From the NCBI RefSeq assembly GCF_963676685.1, contig NC_092355.1, positions 80,133,176-80,197,175 on the forward strand: 64,000 nt of DNA, read 5' to 3'. A program made the translations under genes and the position numbers. Below are positions 21,259 through 33,694 of this stretch, in pieces (position 1 is the stretch's first letter; every line of letters begins with the position of its first letter). The stretch is from Mytilus edulis. Its lineage: Eukaryota > Mollusca > Bivalvia > Mytilida > Mytilidae. The notes under the pieces were generated by a model. That model saw nothing but the letters and a program-made list of their open reading frames with translations, was not told the origin of the DNA and did not search any database.

Positions 21259-21713
21259 TATGCTGAGTAAGAGGTGATGAAGTTTTCTATAAATGTGATA
21301 TAATTTGTCCCAAAAGTAGTACAACACACTGTAAAAGTTTCTTTGAGAAAGCGCAGGTGGGATTTTTTTTATTTTCATTTATGTTCTAAAAGAAATGCAC
21401 TACGAATTAATTGTGTGCTCGGACCTAATGTTAAAGTTTGACGCCGGAAAAGGACATCAACTTTAATGCAAACTCATGGTATGTGCAAAAGACTAGATCA
21501 ACGGTTCACGGAATTTTTTTATTCTACACAAAAAATTATTTAATATAAATAGTAATAGTAAACTGGAATTGATATCAAGCGATATCCAATTCTCACTCGT
21601 TATGGAAACTATAACTATCTCTATTTATCTTAAGTATATAGTCTCATATATAATAATTATACATTAAACATAATGTCTCTTGACCCAAAGAATAGATTTC
21701 AACACCTTGTATA
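21259..21713. other. AT-rich stretch, nothing recognised
   Basis: The minus-strand frame at 21157-21378 overlaps the right TIR and is chance. Confidence 0.45.
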
Positions 21714-22009
21714 CAAAAGAAGATGTGGTATGATTGCCAATGAGACAACTATCCACAAAAGACCAAAATGACACAGACATTAACAACTATAGGTCAATGT
21801 ACGGCGTTCAACAATGAACAAAGCCCATACCGCATAGTCAGCTATAAAAGACCCCGATAAGACAATGTAAAACAATTCAAACGAGAAAACTAACGGTCTT
21901 ATTTATGTAAAAAACGAACGAAAAACAAATATGTAACACATAAACAAACGACATTCACTGAATTACAGGCTCCTGACTTGGGACAGCCACATACATAAAT
22001 AATGTGGGT
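21714..22009 (-). repeat. Family A repeat (minus)
   Basis: Good copy: agatgtggtatgattgccaa, gagacaactatccacaaaag, ttcaaacgagaaaactaacg, ending cctgacttgggacagccaca. It ends at a G homopolymer. Confidence 0.85.
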
Positions 22010-22030
22010 GGGGGGGGGGGGGGGGGGGGG
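22010..22030. repeat. Homopolymer of 21 G
   Basis: An unbroken G run joining the family A copy to ttaaacatgttag; capable of G-quadruplex formation and length-unstable. Confidence 0.9.
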
Positions 22031-22039
22031 TTAAACATG

Positions 22040-22310
22040 TTAGTGTTTGTAATTTATCCATTGGTAGATTGTCAAAATTATTTAAATATATGTTATAATC
22101 TGATAACCATATTTCACTATCATGTGTCAAAATATGTTTAATTAGACTATCAAAAATTTTAAGACCGGTATTCAATGGTACCTCTTACAAGTTAATAAAT
22201 TTACTTTTAACAGAGAAAAAGGCTTTTAGAACTTTATCATAGAGATCATCTGCAGCATTTTTAAGGTTACCAATAAAATAAAATGCCTAAATATTTATAT
22301 ATTATGAGCT
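22040..22310 (-). pseudogene. LINE C-terminal fragment, decayed
   Basis: On the minus strand, sequence near 22300-22045 reads NAADDLYDKVLKAF, then a stop, then TGLKIFDSLIKHILTHDSEI, which is the layout of the region after the RT domain in non-LTR elements (thumb and beyond). A frameshift near 22290 and an in-frame stop near 22185 break it. The catalytic domain is not included. Confidence 0.6.
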
Positions 22311-22418
22311 TTAAATGTTCAGACACTTGTGAATTATTGGAGACGGTATGTTGACCTCTAAATGTATTTATATTGTTGTGTCGTTAGGTTGCTGTCTTAC
22401 TGAAGATATTTCATTGAT

Positions 22419-23371
22419 CAAAATTGTATTGGATACATTATCAAAGTTGTATTGGATACTTTATTAAAATTGTATTGGATACTTTATCAAAATTGTATTG
22501 GATACATTATCAAAATTGTATTGGATACATTATCAAAATTGTATTGGATACTTTATCAAAATTGTATTGGATACTTTATCAAAATTGTCTTGGATACTTT
22601 ATCAAAATTGTCTTGGATACTTTATCAAATTTGTATTGGATACATTATCAAAATTGTATTGGATACATTATCAAAATTGTATTGGATACATAATCAAAAT
22701 TGTATTGGATACATTATCAAAATTGTATTGGATACATTCAAAATTGTATTGGATACATTATCAAAATTGTATTGGATACATTATCAAAATTGTCTTGGAT
22801 ACATTATCAAAATTGTCTTGGATACATTATCAAATTTGTATTGGATACATTATCAAAATTGTATTGGATACATTCAAAATTGAATTGGATACATTATCAA
22901 AATTGTATTGGATACATTATCAAAATTGTCTTGGATACATTATCAAAATTGTCTTGGATACATAATCTAAATTGTATTGGATACATTATAAAAATTGTAT
23001 TGGATACATTCAAAATTGAATTGGATACATTATCAAAATTGTATTGGATACATTATCAAAATTGTCTTGGATACATTATCAAACTTGTCTTGGATACATT
23101 ATCAAAATTGTCTTGGATACATAATCAAAATTGTATTGGATACATTATCAAAATTGTATTGGATACATTCAAAATTGAATTGGATACATTATCAAAATTG
23201 TATTGGATACATTATCAAAATTGTCTTGGATACTTTATCAAAATTGTATTGGATACTTTATCAAAATTGTATTGGATACATTATCAAAATTGTCTTGGAT
23301 ACATTATCAAAATTGTCTTGGATACATTATCAAAATTGTATTGGATACTTTATCAAAATTGTCTTGGATAT
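22419..23371. repeat. 23-bp minisatellite, about 41 copies
   Basis: Unit attggatacattatcaaaat plus tgt, with t/c, a/t and g/c variants and several 21-bp units lacking two bases (ggatacattcaaaattg). The 23-bp period cycles through all three frames, which explains the five overlapping repetitive frames here. Stray units lie at 23744-23790. Confidence 0.95.
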
Positions 23372-24239
23372 ATAACCCCGTGAACTTGCGGCATAAGTCC
23401 GTGATGTTCGGCATGGGTTACATTAAAGTCTGTAGGTATATAATCGACACTATGGCTGCTTTAAACGCAAGACCGTATAAAATATATACAAATTTATTAA
23501 CACAAGTTTACAGTTCGAAAGCTAGGGGAAGACTGCCCCAGCAACAGTTTACAAAACATAAATTAATTCAAAGATAAGGGTATTAAAACATTATAAAAGG
23601 TTCTTATAAAATATATCTTTCATTGTCTAACCTTATGTAATAATAAACGGATTATTGTCCTCCGGCCTAACTTTATAAAATAGCGATAATTGCTTCTTTT
23701 GAAGTTGAGTGTAAGTTTAGCACTTTTGACAGCCATCTGGTTATAGATACTTTATTAAAACTGTATTGGATACTTTATCAAAATTGGGTAAATTATCAAG
23801 TCAAGGATTTCGTTATCACAAACAACTTTTAAAAACCTTTACTAAATTCTTCCATAGATAAAAAGATTCGGTTTGCAAGTTTGCTTGTAGAAAACTTATT
23901 TCAAACTGAATAGTACATCCTCAATTTTACGGTGATGTTGTTTACAGAGCCAGGAAATTTAGATACAATCCGGGTAAACTTTTTTCTTAAAGGTTACCAA
24001 TTCAACACTGTAATCAAATCTTTGAATAGTGTTGTTATTGTCAGGAACTGCGAGTACTCTCAGATCTGTACTTTTGTGTCTTTTTGTTGTCGTTGTTATG
24101 GATGTATAAATACCCTGCCACGTCTGGTCTGTGTTTTTGTTAGATGTTTTTCTGCTTTGTATCGATCTGATTAGTTCAGCCCTATTCAACTGATTTTTAT
24201 CAGGTAAGAGGGGGGGGGGGTTGAGCGTTCGCAAACATT
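23372..24239. other. Unannotated; stray 23-bp units at 23744-23790
   Basis: No gene. Two isolated diverged units about 370 bp beyond the array suggest that the array was once longer or was split. Confidence 0.5.
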
Positions 24240-24595
24240 ATTAATCCAGCCACATTCTTTATATAAAATTGAGAATGGAAATGGGGAATATGTCAAAGAG
24301 ACAACAACCCGACCAAAGAGCAGACAACAGCCGAAGCCCACCAAAGGGTCTTCAACGCAGCGAGAAAAACCCGCACCCGGAGGTGGTCATCAGCTGGCCC
24401 CTAAATACAATTGTGTACTAGTTCAGTGAAAATGGACGTGACACTAAACTCCAAAACACACAAATGAACTAAAATTGAAAAAAAAACATACAAGACTAAC
24501 AAAGGCCAGAGGCTCCTGACTTGGGACAGGCGCAAAATGCGGCGGGGTTAAACATGTTTTTTTGAAATCTAAACCCTCCCCCTATACAAGATAGA
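24240..24595 (-). repeat. Family B repeat (minus), 3' tail of adjacent RT remnant
   Basis: Contains aattgagaatggaaatgggg, caaagagacaacaacccgac, cacccggaggtggtcatcag and cctgacttgggacaggcgca. On the minus strand it follows directly downstream of the RT remnant at 24575-25255, so it is probably that element's 3' UTR. Confidence 0.8.
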
Positions 24596-25255
24596 ACAAA
24601 ACAACACATATATCCTTAATGAATTGACAACAGTATCGTGACTATATCCTTTCCGAATAAGTCTGTTTAAAGGTTTGGCTAGCTTTTGAGGTGAATGCCG
24701 ACATGTTTGTGCTTTGTAAAGTATATAACCATAAAATATTGGATGTGAAATACCTGAACGTATAAGATGTCTGCATGTTAAATTATATTTACGAATGATG
24801 TCCTTGTACCGATGATAAAATTTAGTAAATGATTTGACTAGTTTGTGATATCAAAAACCCTGGTGTAATAATTTTTCAGTTATACAAAGATTTCTTTTGT
24901 TTAAATCAAATACGCCGTTACATACACGAGCGACTCGAACTAGTTAAGATATATAAACACCATAAGATGGTGACAAGGGAACGTCACCATCTAAAAATGG
25001 ATAATAAACAATAGGAAATGAAAAATCATCTCTTTTATCATAAATTTGGGTATTAAGCTTCGCGTTAAATATATAGATATCAAGATCCAGGAAAGGGCAG
25101 TGTTCATTGTTATTTTTAGCTTTATTTAAAGTCAGTTCTGCAGGATAAATCTATTTAGTGTAAATACTGAAGTCGTTATTATTGAGAGCCAGTATATCAT
25201 CCAAATATCTAAATATAAAAGTGTTATTAAATTTTTGAATCAGATGTTTTGTTTC
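24575..25255 (-). pseudogene. Reverse transcriptase fragment with YLDD box, decayed
   Basis: Translated on the minus strand it gives FIFRYLDDILALNN (bases near 25210-25170), then CPFLDLDIYIF, YDKRDDFSFP, PFLDGDVPLSPSYGVYIS and a long basic tail (FTKFYHRYKDIIRKYNLTCR). The YLDD box is the RT palm motif and what follows is the thumb-side half of the RT. At least three in-frame stops interrupt about 225 codons, so it is dead. Only the C-terminal half remains. A related fragment is at 47,860-48,130. The family is not one I can name with certainty; the YxDD box and C-terminal layout differ from the FADD LINE at 17394-19343. Confidence 0.7.
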
Positions 25256-25261
25256 GATGGG

Positions 25262-25550
25262 TCTTTATATGCCTCTCCTAAGTCAAGAGTCTGTAGTTCA
25301 GTGGTTGTCAGTGGTTCATGTCTGTCATATTTGTTTTTCGTTAATTGTTTTGTATAAATTCAACCGTTACTTTTCTCAATTGAATTGTTTCTTATTTTTC
25401 ATGTTGGCGCCTTTCATAGCGGACTATACGATATGGTTTTTTTTCTCATTCTTCAAGGTCGTACAGTTGCCTATAATTGCTTACATCTACTTCATTTGAA
25501 CTTTAGTGGATAGTTGTCTTATTGGCAATCATACCACATCTCCCTAATTT
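25262..25550 (+). repeat. Family A repeat (plus)
   Basis: From agtcaagagtctgtagttca to ggcaatcataccacatctcc. Confidence 0.85.
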
Positions 25551-26250
25551 TGTATCTATCATGTCTGATGTATTGTTTTGTTTTTCTTTCATATGTTCCT
25601 TCTAAATTTGAACGGTCTTGTGACCCCTGTGTTTTCTTATGGTCTCTAGTCAATTTGTATGGCATTTTTGTAAAAATTATCTAGTGTTCTTGACTTGTGG
25701 AGTGAAAACATCGGTTAAATTTGATAAATCGGTCGTTTTATCTTTAAAGAAGTTGATTTGAGAGACCCCTTAATGTACGTACATTGATTTTTGGAGTACA
25801 TTTTTGACTCGTACACATCAGTATTCCTGCGTACCGGTTGTTTTCTGTTTGCTAGATTTTCATTTAAAAAAAAATGTGAATTGGAGATGGTATATATAGT
25901 ATAGCGATTTTATTTGAAGTTGCGGGCGAATGTCAAATTCGAGAATTTATGTTGTAATGACATTAACCATGGCGAGGCTATTTTTTTTTTTTAAATATAC
26001 AGTATCAATTAAATTTTTAATATAGAGATTCAATAAATATTTAATTTTGTACAAGCACCACACAACATAAACAATGTTTGAACTGTAGTTAAGTTCAAAG
26101 GAAACAACAAATTAACACAGTCAGTCTTTGCAGACGACACATGATTTATATCGAAAATAGTCCAGAAAATGGAAAGTTTACAACAAGTTGTCTTCCAAGT
26201 CTTATGATCACTTTGATCTGTATTTTAAATTCCTTATTTATAGAACAAAA
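25551..26250. other. AT-rich stretch before the 90-bp array
   Basis: No gene or repeat recognised. Confidence 0.45.
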
Positions 26251-28722
26251 TTTAACCAAGTGTTGTTCGTTGTTGTTTATCTGTGTTTGTATAACTGGTT
26301 CAACCCCACAACATGTTGTACCTGTACCAAGTCAGACTATGTTAACCATGTGTTGTTCGTTGTTGTTTATCTTTGTTTGTATAACTGGTTCAACCCCACA
26401 ACATGTTGTACCTGTACCAAGTCAGACTATGTTAACCATGTGTTGTTTGTTGTTGTTTATCTTTGTTTGACTAACTGGTCTCACCCCACAACATGTTGTA
26501 CCTGTACCAAGTCAGACTATGTTAACCATGTGTTGTTCGTTGTTGTTTATCTTTGTTTGTATAACTGGTTCAACCCCACAACATGTTGTATCTGTACCAA
26601 GTCAGACTATGTTAACCATGTGTTGTTCGTTGTTGTTTATCTTTGTTTGTATAACTAGTTTAACCCCACTACATGTTGTTCCTGTACCAAGTCAGACTAT
26701 GTTAACCATGTGTTGTTCGTTGTTGTTTATCTTTGTTTGTATAACTGGTTTAACCCCACTACATATTGTACCTGTACCAAGTCAGACTATGTTAACCATG
26801 TGTTGTTTGTTGTTGTTTATCTTTGTTTGTATAACTGGTTTAACCCCACTACATATTGTTCCTGTACCAAGTCAGACTATGTTAACCATGTGTTGTCCGT
26901 TGTTGTTTATCTTTGTTTTTATAACTGGTCTAACCCAACTACATGTTGTACCTGTACCAAGTCAGACTATGTTAACCATGTGTTGTTTGTTGTTGTTTAT
27001 CTTTGTTTGTATAACTGGTTTAACCCCACTACATGTTGTTCCTGTACCAAGTCAGACTATGTTAACCATGTGTTGTTCGTTGTTGTTTATCTTTGTTTGT
27101 ATAACTGGTTTAACCCCACTTCATGTTGTTCCTGTACCAAGTCAGACTATGTTAACCATGTGTTGTTCGTTGTTGTTTATCTTTGTTTGTATAACTGGTT
27201 TAACCCCACTACATATTGTATCTGTACCAAGTTAGACTATGTTAACCATGTGTTGTTCGTTGTTGTTTATCTTTGTTTGTATAACTGGTTTATCTCCACT
27301 ACATGTTGTTTCTGTACCAAGTCAGACTATGTTAACCATGTGTTGTTTGTTGTTGTTCATCTTTGTTTGTATAACTGGTTCAATCCCACAACATGTTGTA
27401 CCTGTACCAAGTCAGACTATGTTAACCATGTGTTGTTTGTTGTTGTTTATCTTTGTTTGACTAACTGGTCTCACCCCACAACATGTTGTATCTGTACCAA
27501 GTCAGACTATGTTAACCATGTGTTGTTCGTGGATGTTTATCTTTGTTTGTATAACTGGTTTAACCCCACTATATGTTGTTCCTGTACCAAGTCAGACTAT
27601 GTTAACCATGTGTTGTTCGTTGTTGTTAATCTTTGTTTGTATAACTGGTTTAACCCCACTACATGTTGTATCTGTACCAAGTCAGACTATGTTAACCATG
27701 TGTTGTTCGTTGTTGTTTATCTTTGTTTGTATAACTGGTCTAACCCACAAACACGACGTTCCTCTACCAAGTCAGACTATGTTAACCATGTGTTGTTCGT
27801 TGTTGTTTATCTTTGTTTGTATAACTGGTCTAACCCACAAACATGACGTTCCTCTACCAAGTCAGACTATGTTAACCATGTGTTGTTCGTTGTTGTTTAT
27901 CTTTGACTGTATAACTGGTTTAACCCCACTACATGTTGTTCCTGTACCAAGTCAGACTATGTTAACCATGTGTTGTTCGTTGTTGTTTATCTTTGTTTGT
28001 ATAACTGGTTTAACCCCACTACATAATGTTCCTGTACCAAGTCAGACTATGTTAACCATGTGTTGTTCGTTGTTGTTTATCTTTGTTTGTATAACTGGTT
28101 TAACCCCACTACATGTTGTATCTGTACCAAGTCAGACTATGTTAACCATGTGTTGTTCGTTGTTTTTTTATCTTTGTTTGTATAACTGGTTTATCTCCAC
28201 TACATGTTGTTCCTGTACCAAGTCAGACTATGTTAACTATGTGTTGTTCGTTGTTGTTTATCTTTGTTTGTATAACTGGTTTATCTCCACTACATGTTGT
28301 TCCTGTACCAAGTCAGACTATGTTAACTATGTGTTGTTCGTTGTTGTTTATCTTTGTTGTTTATCTTTGTTTGTATAACTGGTTTAACCTCACTACATGC
28401 TGTTCCTCTACCAAGTCAGGCTATGTTAACTATGTGTTGTTTGTTGTTGTTTATCTTTGTTTGTATAACTGGTCTCACCCCACAACATGTTGTATCTGTA
28501 CCAAGTCAGACTATGTTAACCATGTGTTGTTCGTTGTTGTCTATCTTTGTTTGTATAACTGGTCTAACCCCACTACATGTTGTTCCTGTACCAAGTCAGA
28601 CTATGTTAACTATGTGTTGTTCGTTGTTGTTTATCTTTGTTTGTATAACTGTTCTAACCCCACTACATGTTGTATATGTACCAAGTCAGGTTATGTTAAC
28701 CATGTGTTGTTCGTTAAAATCT
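26251..28722. repeat. 90-bp minisatellite, about 27 copies
   Basis: Units start gttaaccatgtgttgttcgt every 90 bases (26341, 26431, 26521 and so on). Since 90 is 30 codons, two frames stay open for long stretches: one reads NWFNPTTCC...KSDYVNHV and the other PSQTMLTMCC. Scattered stops, a one-base insertion near 28165, and partial units near 28360 break both. I interpret the open frames (up to 378 codons at 26710-27846) as a property of the repeat; see findings for the third-base pattern. Confidence 0.95.
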
Positions 28723-28739
28723 TTGTGTGTATATCTATC

Positions 28740-30355
28740 GTTGGAAGTTAGGTGTTTATAGTAAATCCTGTTATCTATTGTTCGAAGGGTCGGGTGTAGA
28801 TAGTTAGTTGTTTATGATAAATTATGTTATCTATTGTCCAAAGATGCCGGTAATGGACGTTTGGTGTTTATGGTAGATCCTGTTATCTATTGTCCAATGA
28901 GTTTGGTGTAGGAAGTTGGGTGTTTATGGTAAATCCTGTTATCTATTGTCCAAAGAGTTTGGTGTTGGAAGTTGGGTGTTTATGATAAATCGTGTTATCT
29001 ATTGTCCAAAGAGTTTGGTGTTGGAAGTTGGGTGTTTATGATAAATCGTGTTATCTATTGTCCAAAGAGTTTGGTGTAGGAAGTTGGGTGTTTATGGTAA
29101 ATCCTGTTATCTATTGTCCAAAGAGTTTGGTGTTGGAAGTTGGGTGTTTATGATAAATCGTGTTATCTATTGTCCAAAGAGTTTGGTGTTGGAAGTTGGA
29201 TGTTTATTGTAAATCCTGTTATCTATTGTTCAAAGAGTTTGGTGTTGGAAGTTGGGTGTTTATGGTAAATCCTGTTATCTATTGTCCAAAGAGTTTGGTG
29301 TTGGAAGTTGGGTGTTTATGGTAAATCCTGTTATCTATTGTTCAAAGAGTTTGGTGTTGGAAGTTCGGTGTTTATGGTAAATCCTGTTATCTATTGTTCA
29401 AAGAGTTTGGTGTTGGAAGTTGGGTGTTTATGGTAAATTCAGTTATCTATTGTCCAAAGAGTTTGATGTTGGAAGTTGGGTGTTTATGGTAAATCCTGTT
29501 ATCTATTGTTCAAAGAGTTTGGTGTTGGAAGTTGGGTGTTTATGGTAAATCATGTTACATATGTATCTATTGTCCAAAGAGTTTGGTGTTGGAAGTTGGG
29601 TGTTTATGGTAAATCATGTTACATATGTATCTATTGTCCAAAGAGTTTGGTGTTGGAAGTTGGGTGTTTATGATAAATCGTGTTATCTATTGTCCAAAGA
29701 ATTTGGTGTTGGAAGTTGGGTTTTTATTGTAAATCATGATATCTATTGTTCAAAGAATTTGGTGTTGAAAGTTGGGTTTTTATTGTAAATCATGATATCT
29801 ATTGTCCAAAGAATTTAGTGTTGGAAGTTGGGTGTTTATTGTAATTCTGTCATCTATTGTCCAAAGAGTTTGGTGTTGGAAGTTGGGTGTTTATTGTAAT
29901 TCTGTCATCTATTGTCCAAAGAGTTTGGTGTTGGAAGTTGGGTGTTTATTGTAAATCCTGTCATCTATTGTCCAAAGAGTTTGGTGTTGGAAGTTGGGTG
30001 TTTATTGTAATTCTGTCATCTATTGTCCAAAGAGTTTGGTGTTGGAAGTTGGGTGTTTATTGTAATTCTGTCATCTATTGTCCAAAGAATTTAGTGTTGG
30101 AAGTTGGGTGTTTATTGTAATTCTGTCATCTATTGTCCAAAGAGTTTGGTGTTGGAAGTTGGGTGTTTATTGTAATTCTGTCATCTATTGTCCAAAGAGT
30201 TTAGTGTTGGAAGTTGGGTGTTTATTGTAATTCTGTCATCTATTGTCCAAAGAGTTTAGTGTTGGAAGTTGGGTGTTTATTGTAATTCTGTCATCTATTG
30301 TCCAAAGAGTTTGGTGTTGGAAGTTGGGTGTTTATTGTAAATCCTGGTGTCTATT
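28740..30355. repeat. 56-bp minisatellite, about 28 copies
   Basis: Unit based on gtttggtgttggaagttggg, tgtttatggtaaatcctg and ttatctattgtccaaaga. The left half uses the aaatcctgttatc form; from about 29,830 a shorter form (attgtaattctgtcatc) takes over, so at least two amplification phases occurred. Short open frames inside are artefacts. Confidence 0.95.
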
Positions 30356-30954
30356 ATTCGATCGTCGGGTGTTGGCAGTTCATAATGAAAACGCGTTTGA
30401 GTCCTTAACATAGCTATAAAGATATGAAACGATAAACAGACAAACTGAGTGCTATTCTACGCGGTATGTGGACCCAACCCCCTCTTTCCCTAAACGCACA
30501 GACACACACAATCCGACTAAAAGTTACGGTAGCAGGTGCATAACTTCATGTCCACCCTACAGAAGAACCTGTGTTTATGAGCATATTACGTCACTTTTGT
30601 TTTCGAGGAGTTCATCAGCGAATTCAGAAGGTCTAGTTGACAGTATTGCTTTGCCTTCGGGACAATTGGCATTTAATTTGCACCAAATAAAATCTTTCAT
30701 TTGTGCCACAAACCATATCAAATTTGAACTACAATAATACATTTCATACGTGCAAATGATGCAGATAAAAATATATTGCACTTTTCAAACATGTAGCAAA
30801 TGCAATGCACCCGTTGACAGAGGCCTAGAGCGTTTTGGTGACAAAATAGGACGGTGGATCATATCTTTAAAAATTAGGCGACACAAAAACGTTTGTATTC
30901 ATAAAAAAATAATAGCACAACTTAGTAATGTTTTTCTTAAAATCAACATTAATA
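30356..30954. other. Unannotated unique stretch
   Basis: Less AT-rich than its surroundings. The frames at 30468-30737 (plus) and 30575-30781 (minus) overlap each other. The minus one follows an acceptor-like ttattgtag and could be an exon, but there is no partner exon and I do not call it. Confidence 0.35.
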
Positions 30955-31215
30955 AGAAGATGTGGTATGAGTGCCAATGAAACAACCTTTCATCCAAGTC
31001 ACAATGTATAAAAAGTAAAACATTTATAGGTCAAAGTATACAGCCTTCAACACGGAGCATTGGTTCACACCTAGCAGCAGGCTATAAAGGGCCCCACAAT
31101 GACTAGTGTAAAACAATTCAAACAGGAAACACCCGTATTCAACGGACATGCGACCGCAAAAACAGGACATGAGCTGGACTGAATTGTCACTGTCATTCCT
31201 GTTCACCCTGTCACA
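30955..31215 (-). repeat. Family A repeat (minus), diverged
   Basis: Contains gaagatgtggtatgagtgcc, atttataggtcaaagtatac and gtgtaaaacaattcaaacag. Confidence 0.75.
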
Positions 31216-31290
31216 CAATCGTAGAAATAAACAAATCAACACGTCATTATATTTTGGCTAATTAACAAAGAGATAAGTTATGGAATGAAA

Positions 31291-32706
31291 CTATAGGCTC
31301 TTAAGAGCCTGTGTCGCTCACCTTGGTCTCTGTGCATATTTAACAAAGGACACAGATGGATTCATGACAACATTGTGTTTTGGTGATGGTGATGTGTTGT
31401 TAAATCTTACTTTACTGAACATTCTTGCTGCTTACAATTATCTCAATTTATAATGAACTTGGCCCATTAGTTACAGAGGAAAATATTTTGTTAAAATTTA
31501 CCAAAATTTACAAAATTTGCAAAATTATTAAAAATTGACTATACAGGGCAATAACTCCTTAAGAAATCAACTGACCTTTTTGGTCATGTTGACTTATTAG
31601 TGGATCTTACTTTGCTGAACATTATTGCTATTTTTTTTTAGTTTATCTCTATCTATAATAATATTTAAGATATAAATAATCAAAAACAGCAAAATTTCCT
31701 TAAAAATTACCAATTCAGGGGCAGAAACCCAACAACCGATTGTCGGATTCATCTGACAATTTCAGGGCAGATAGATCTTGACTTGCAAAACAATTTAACC
31801 CCATGTCTGAATTACTCTTAATGCTTTGGTTTCAGAGTTATAAGCCAAAATCTACATTTTACCCCTATGTTCTATTTTTAGCCATGGCGGCCATCTTGGT
31901 TGGTTGGCAGGGTCACCGTACACATTTTTTTTAAAACTAGATAAGTTCATAACTCAATGATGATTGTGGCCAAGTATGGTTAAATTTGGACCATTAGTTT
32001 AAGAGGATAAGATTTTTGTAAAAGATTACAAAAAAATACGAAAAATTTGTAAAAAATGACTATAAAGGGCAATAACTCCTTAAGGGGTCAACAGACCATT
32101 TTAGTCATATATACTTATTTGTAGATCTTACTTTGCTGAACATTATTGCTGTTTACAGTTAATCTCCATAAATAATAATAATCAAGATAATAGCCAAAAA
32201 ACGGTATAATTTCCTTAAAATTGCCAATTCAGGGGCAGCAACCCAACAACCGAATGTCCGATTCGTCTGAAAACTTCAGGGCAGATCAGATCTTGACTTG
32301 ATGAACAATTTTACCACATTTCAGATTTGCTCTAAATGCTTTGGTTTCAAAGTTATAAGCCAAAATCTACATTATACCCCTGTCTTCTATTTTTAGCCAT
32401 GGCGGCCATCTTGGTTGGTTGGCCGGGTCACGCCACACATTGAACTAGATACCCAAATGATGATTGTGGACAAGTTTGGTTCAATTTGGCCCAGTCGTTT
32501 CGGAAGAGAAGATTTTTGTAAAAGTTTACGACGACGGACGACGACGATGACGACGACGACGACGGCGACGACGACAGACGACGACGACGACGACGACAGA
32601 CGACGACGACAGACGACGACGACGACGACAGACGACGACGACGACGACAGACGCCGGACGCAAAGTGATGAGAAAAGATCACTTGGCCCTTCGGACCAGA
32701 TGAGCT
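31291..32706 (-). repeat. Family C hairpin-headed repeat (minus)
   Basis: Tail hairpin aggctcttaagagcct at 31295-31310 and head hairpin at about 32678-32705 (acttggcccttcggaccaga in the middle). Two internal modules of about 500 bp each carry tgctgaacattattgctgtt and ccatggcggccatcttggtt. The frames at 32415-32708 and 32428-32682 are repeat sequence. Confidence 0.85.
32527..32655. repeat. (GAC)n microsatellite inside family C
   Basis: Near-continuous gac/cga triplets, corresponding to the shorter cgtc tract just inside the head hairpin of the other family C copies; expanded here. Confidence 0.9.
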
Positions 32707-33694
32707 AAAAATGAAATTTGTTGAAACAAATTGATTTAAGTTTAGGTTTCAAACTGTTTCTACTCTAGTCTTAAATATATGTTAAAGCCTGATTGGAGTT
32801 TGTTGCCTTGGGTATTATCATATAAATAAATTGAGATCAAACATATTTTGGATATGATAGACAATGACAAAACCATGTAAACCAGTGTAATTGGTTTTCC
32901 AAAACGGTTTTAGTTCAGGATTATATAAACAAAAAAGAATATAGCATAGCTAGGGTTTTGAACTATTTGTAAACTGGCTACAAAAACAAATAATCATGAT
33001 TCATTTCATTATCTTCTTCAAAACAAAGACTGTTTTCAGTACGTGGTTGCCTCCTATTTAGCATGCAGTAATGTTATTTATCGGAAGAGAAATTAATTCT
33101 TTAACAAGACAATTATGCCCAACAATGGACAGCAGTTTTATTAAGAATTCGTCAGTTTTTATACATCTTATTTTAAAAAAAATCAGATGATATCATGGAT
33201 CCTAAAATAACAATTATCTGATCTTTAAATTTCATTAAAAAAAAACCAGGCATTGATATTCACGATTTATTTCTTTTTTTTAAAGAAAGCAACTTGTGTA
33301 CATAATAATTTGTGAATACACAACACGGAAGCTAACAACGCGGACCTCGACGAAAGCACCCATCAATATTTACATGTGGAATACACATCTCCACCAAAGG
33401 CGCTTGGGTACATAATACAGATTTCATATTAGTAATTTCTTAAAATATTCAATTTTCTATGTTATTTAAAGGCTGGGTATTGATCTTCGTTTCAAATCTT
33501 TTATGATTTAACTAGAATATTTACTTGTAAGATCAATAGGAAACTAATATAATATATACGTGACACTTTAATAAAATAAATTTATCTTATCTTATCTATA
33601 TAAATAACTATCTTATCAATAACCCAGTACGTCCGTCCCACATAGAGTATATGGTCCGGCTAACTCCTCCTACGATTTACAAGTTTGTGTTGGT
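32707..33694. other. Unannotated; possible LINE 3' end near 33540-33600
   Basis: A run taataaaataaatttatc followed by ttatc repeats (33570-33596) resembles the simple-repeat 3' end of CR1/L2-type LINEs; a similar end in antisense is at 43,785-43,815. No coding part remains. Confidence 0.4.

Noticed and set aside
22424..23577. Five overlapping frames in the 23-bp array
   Set aside because: The period is not a multiple of three, so the same peptide appears in every frame; tandem-repeat artefact.
26710..27846. 378-codon open frame as a gene
   Set aside because: It lies wholly in the 90-bp minisatellite; a competing frame is equally open; stops and an indel break it elsewhere in the array.
30575..30781. 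Minus-strand exon candidate after ttattgtag
   Set aside because: Only one side has a convincing splice site and there is no partner exon; an overlapping plus-strand frame is as long.
32415..32708. 97-codon Thr/Asp-rich frame
   Set aside because: Produced by the GAC microsatellite inside family C.
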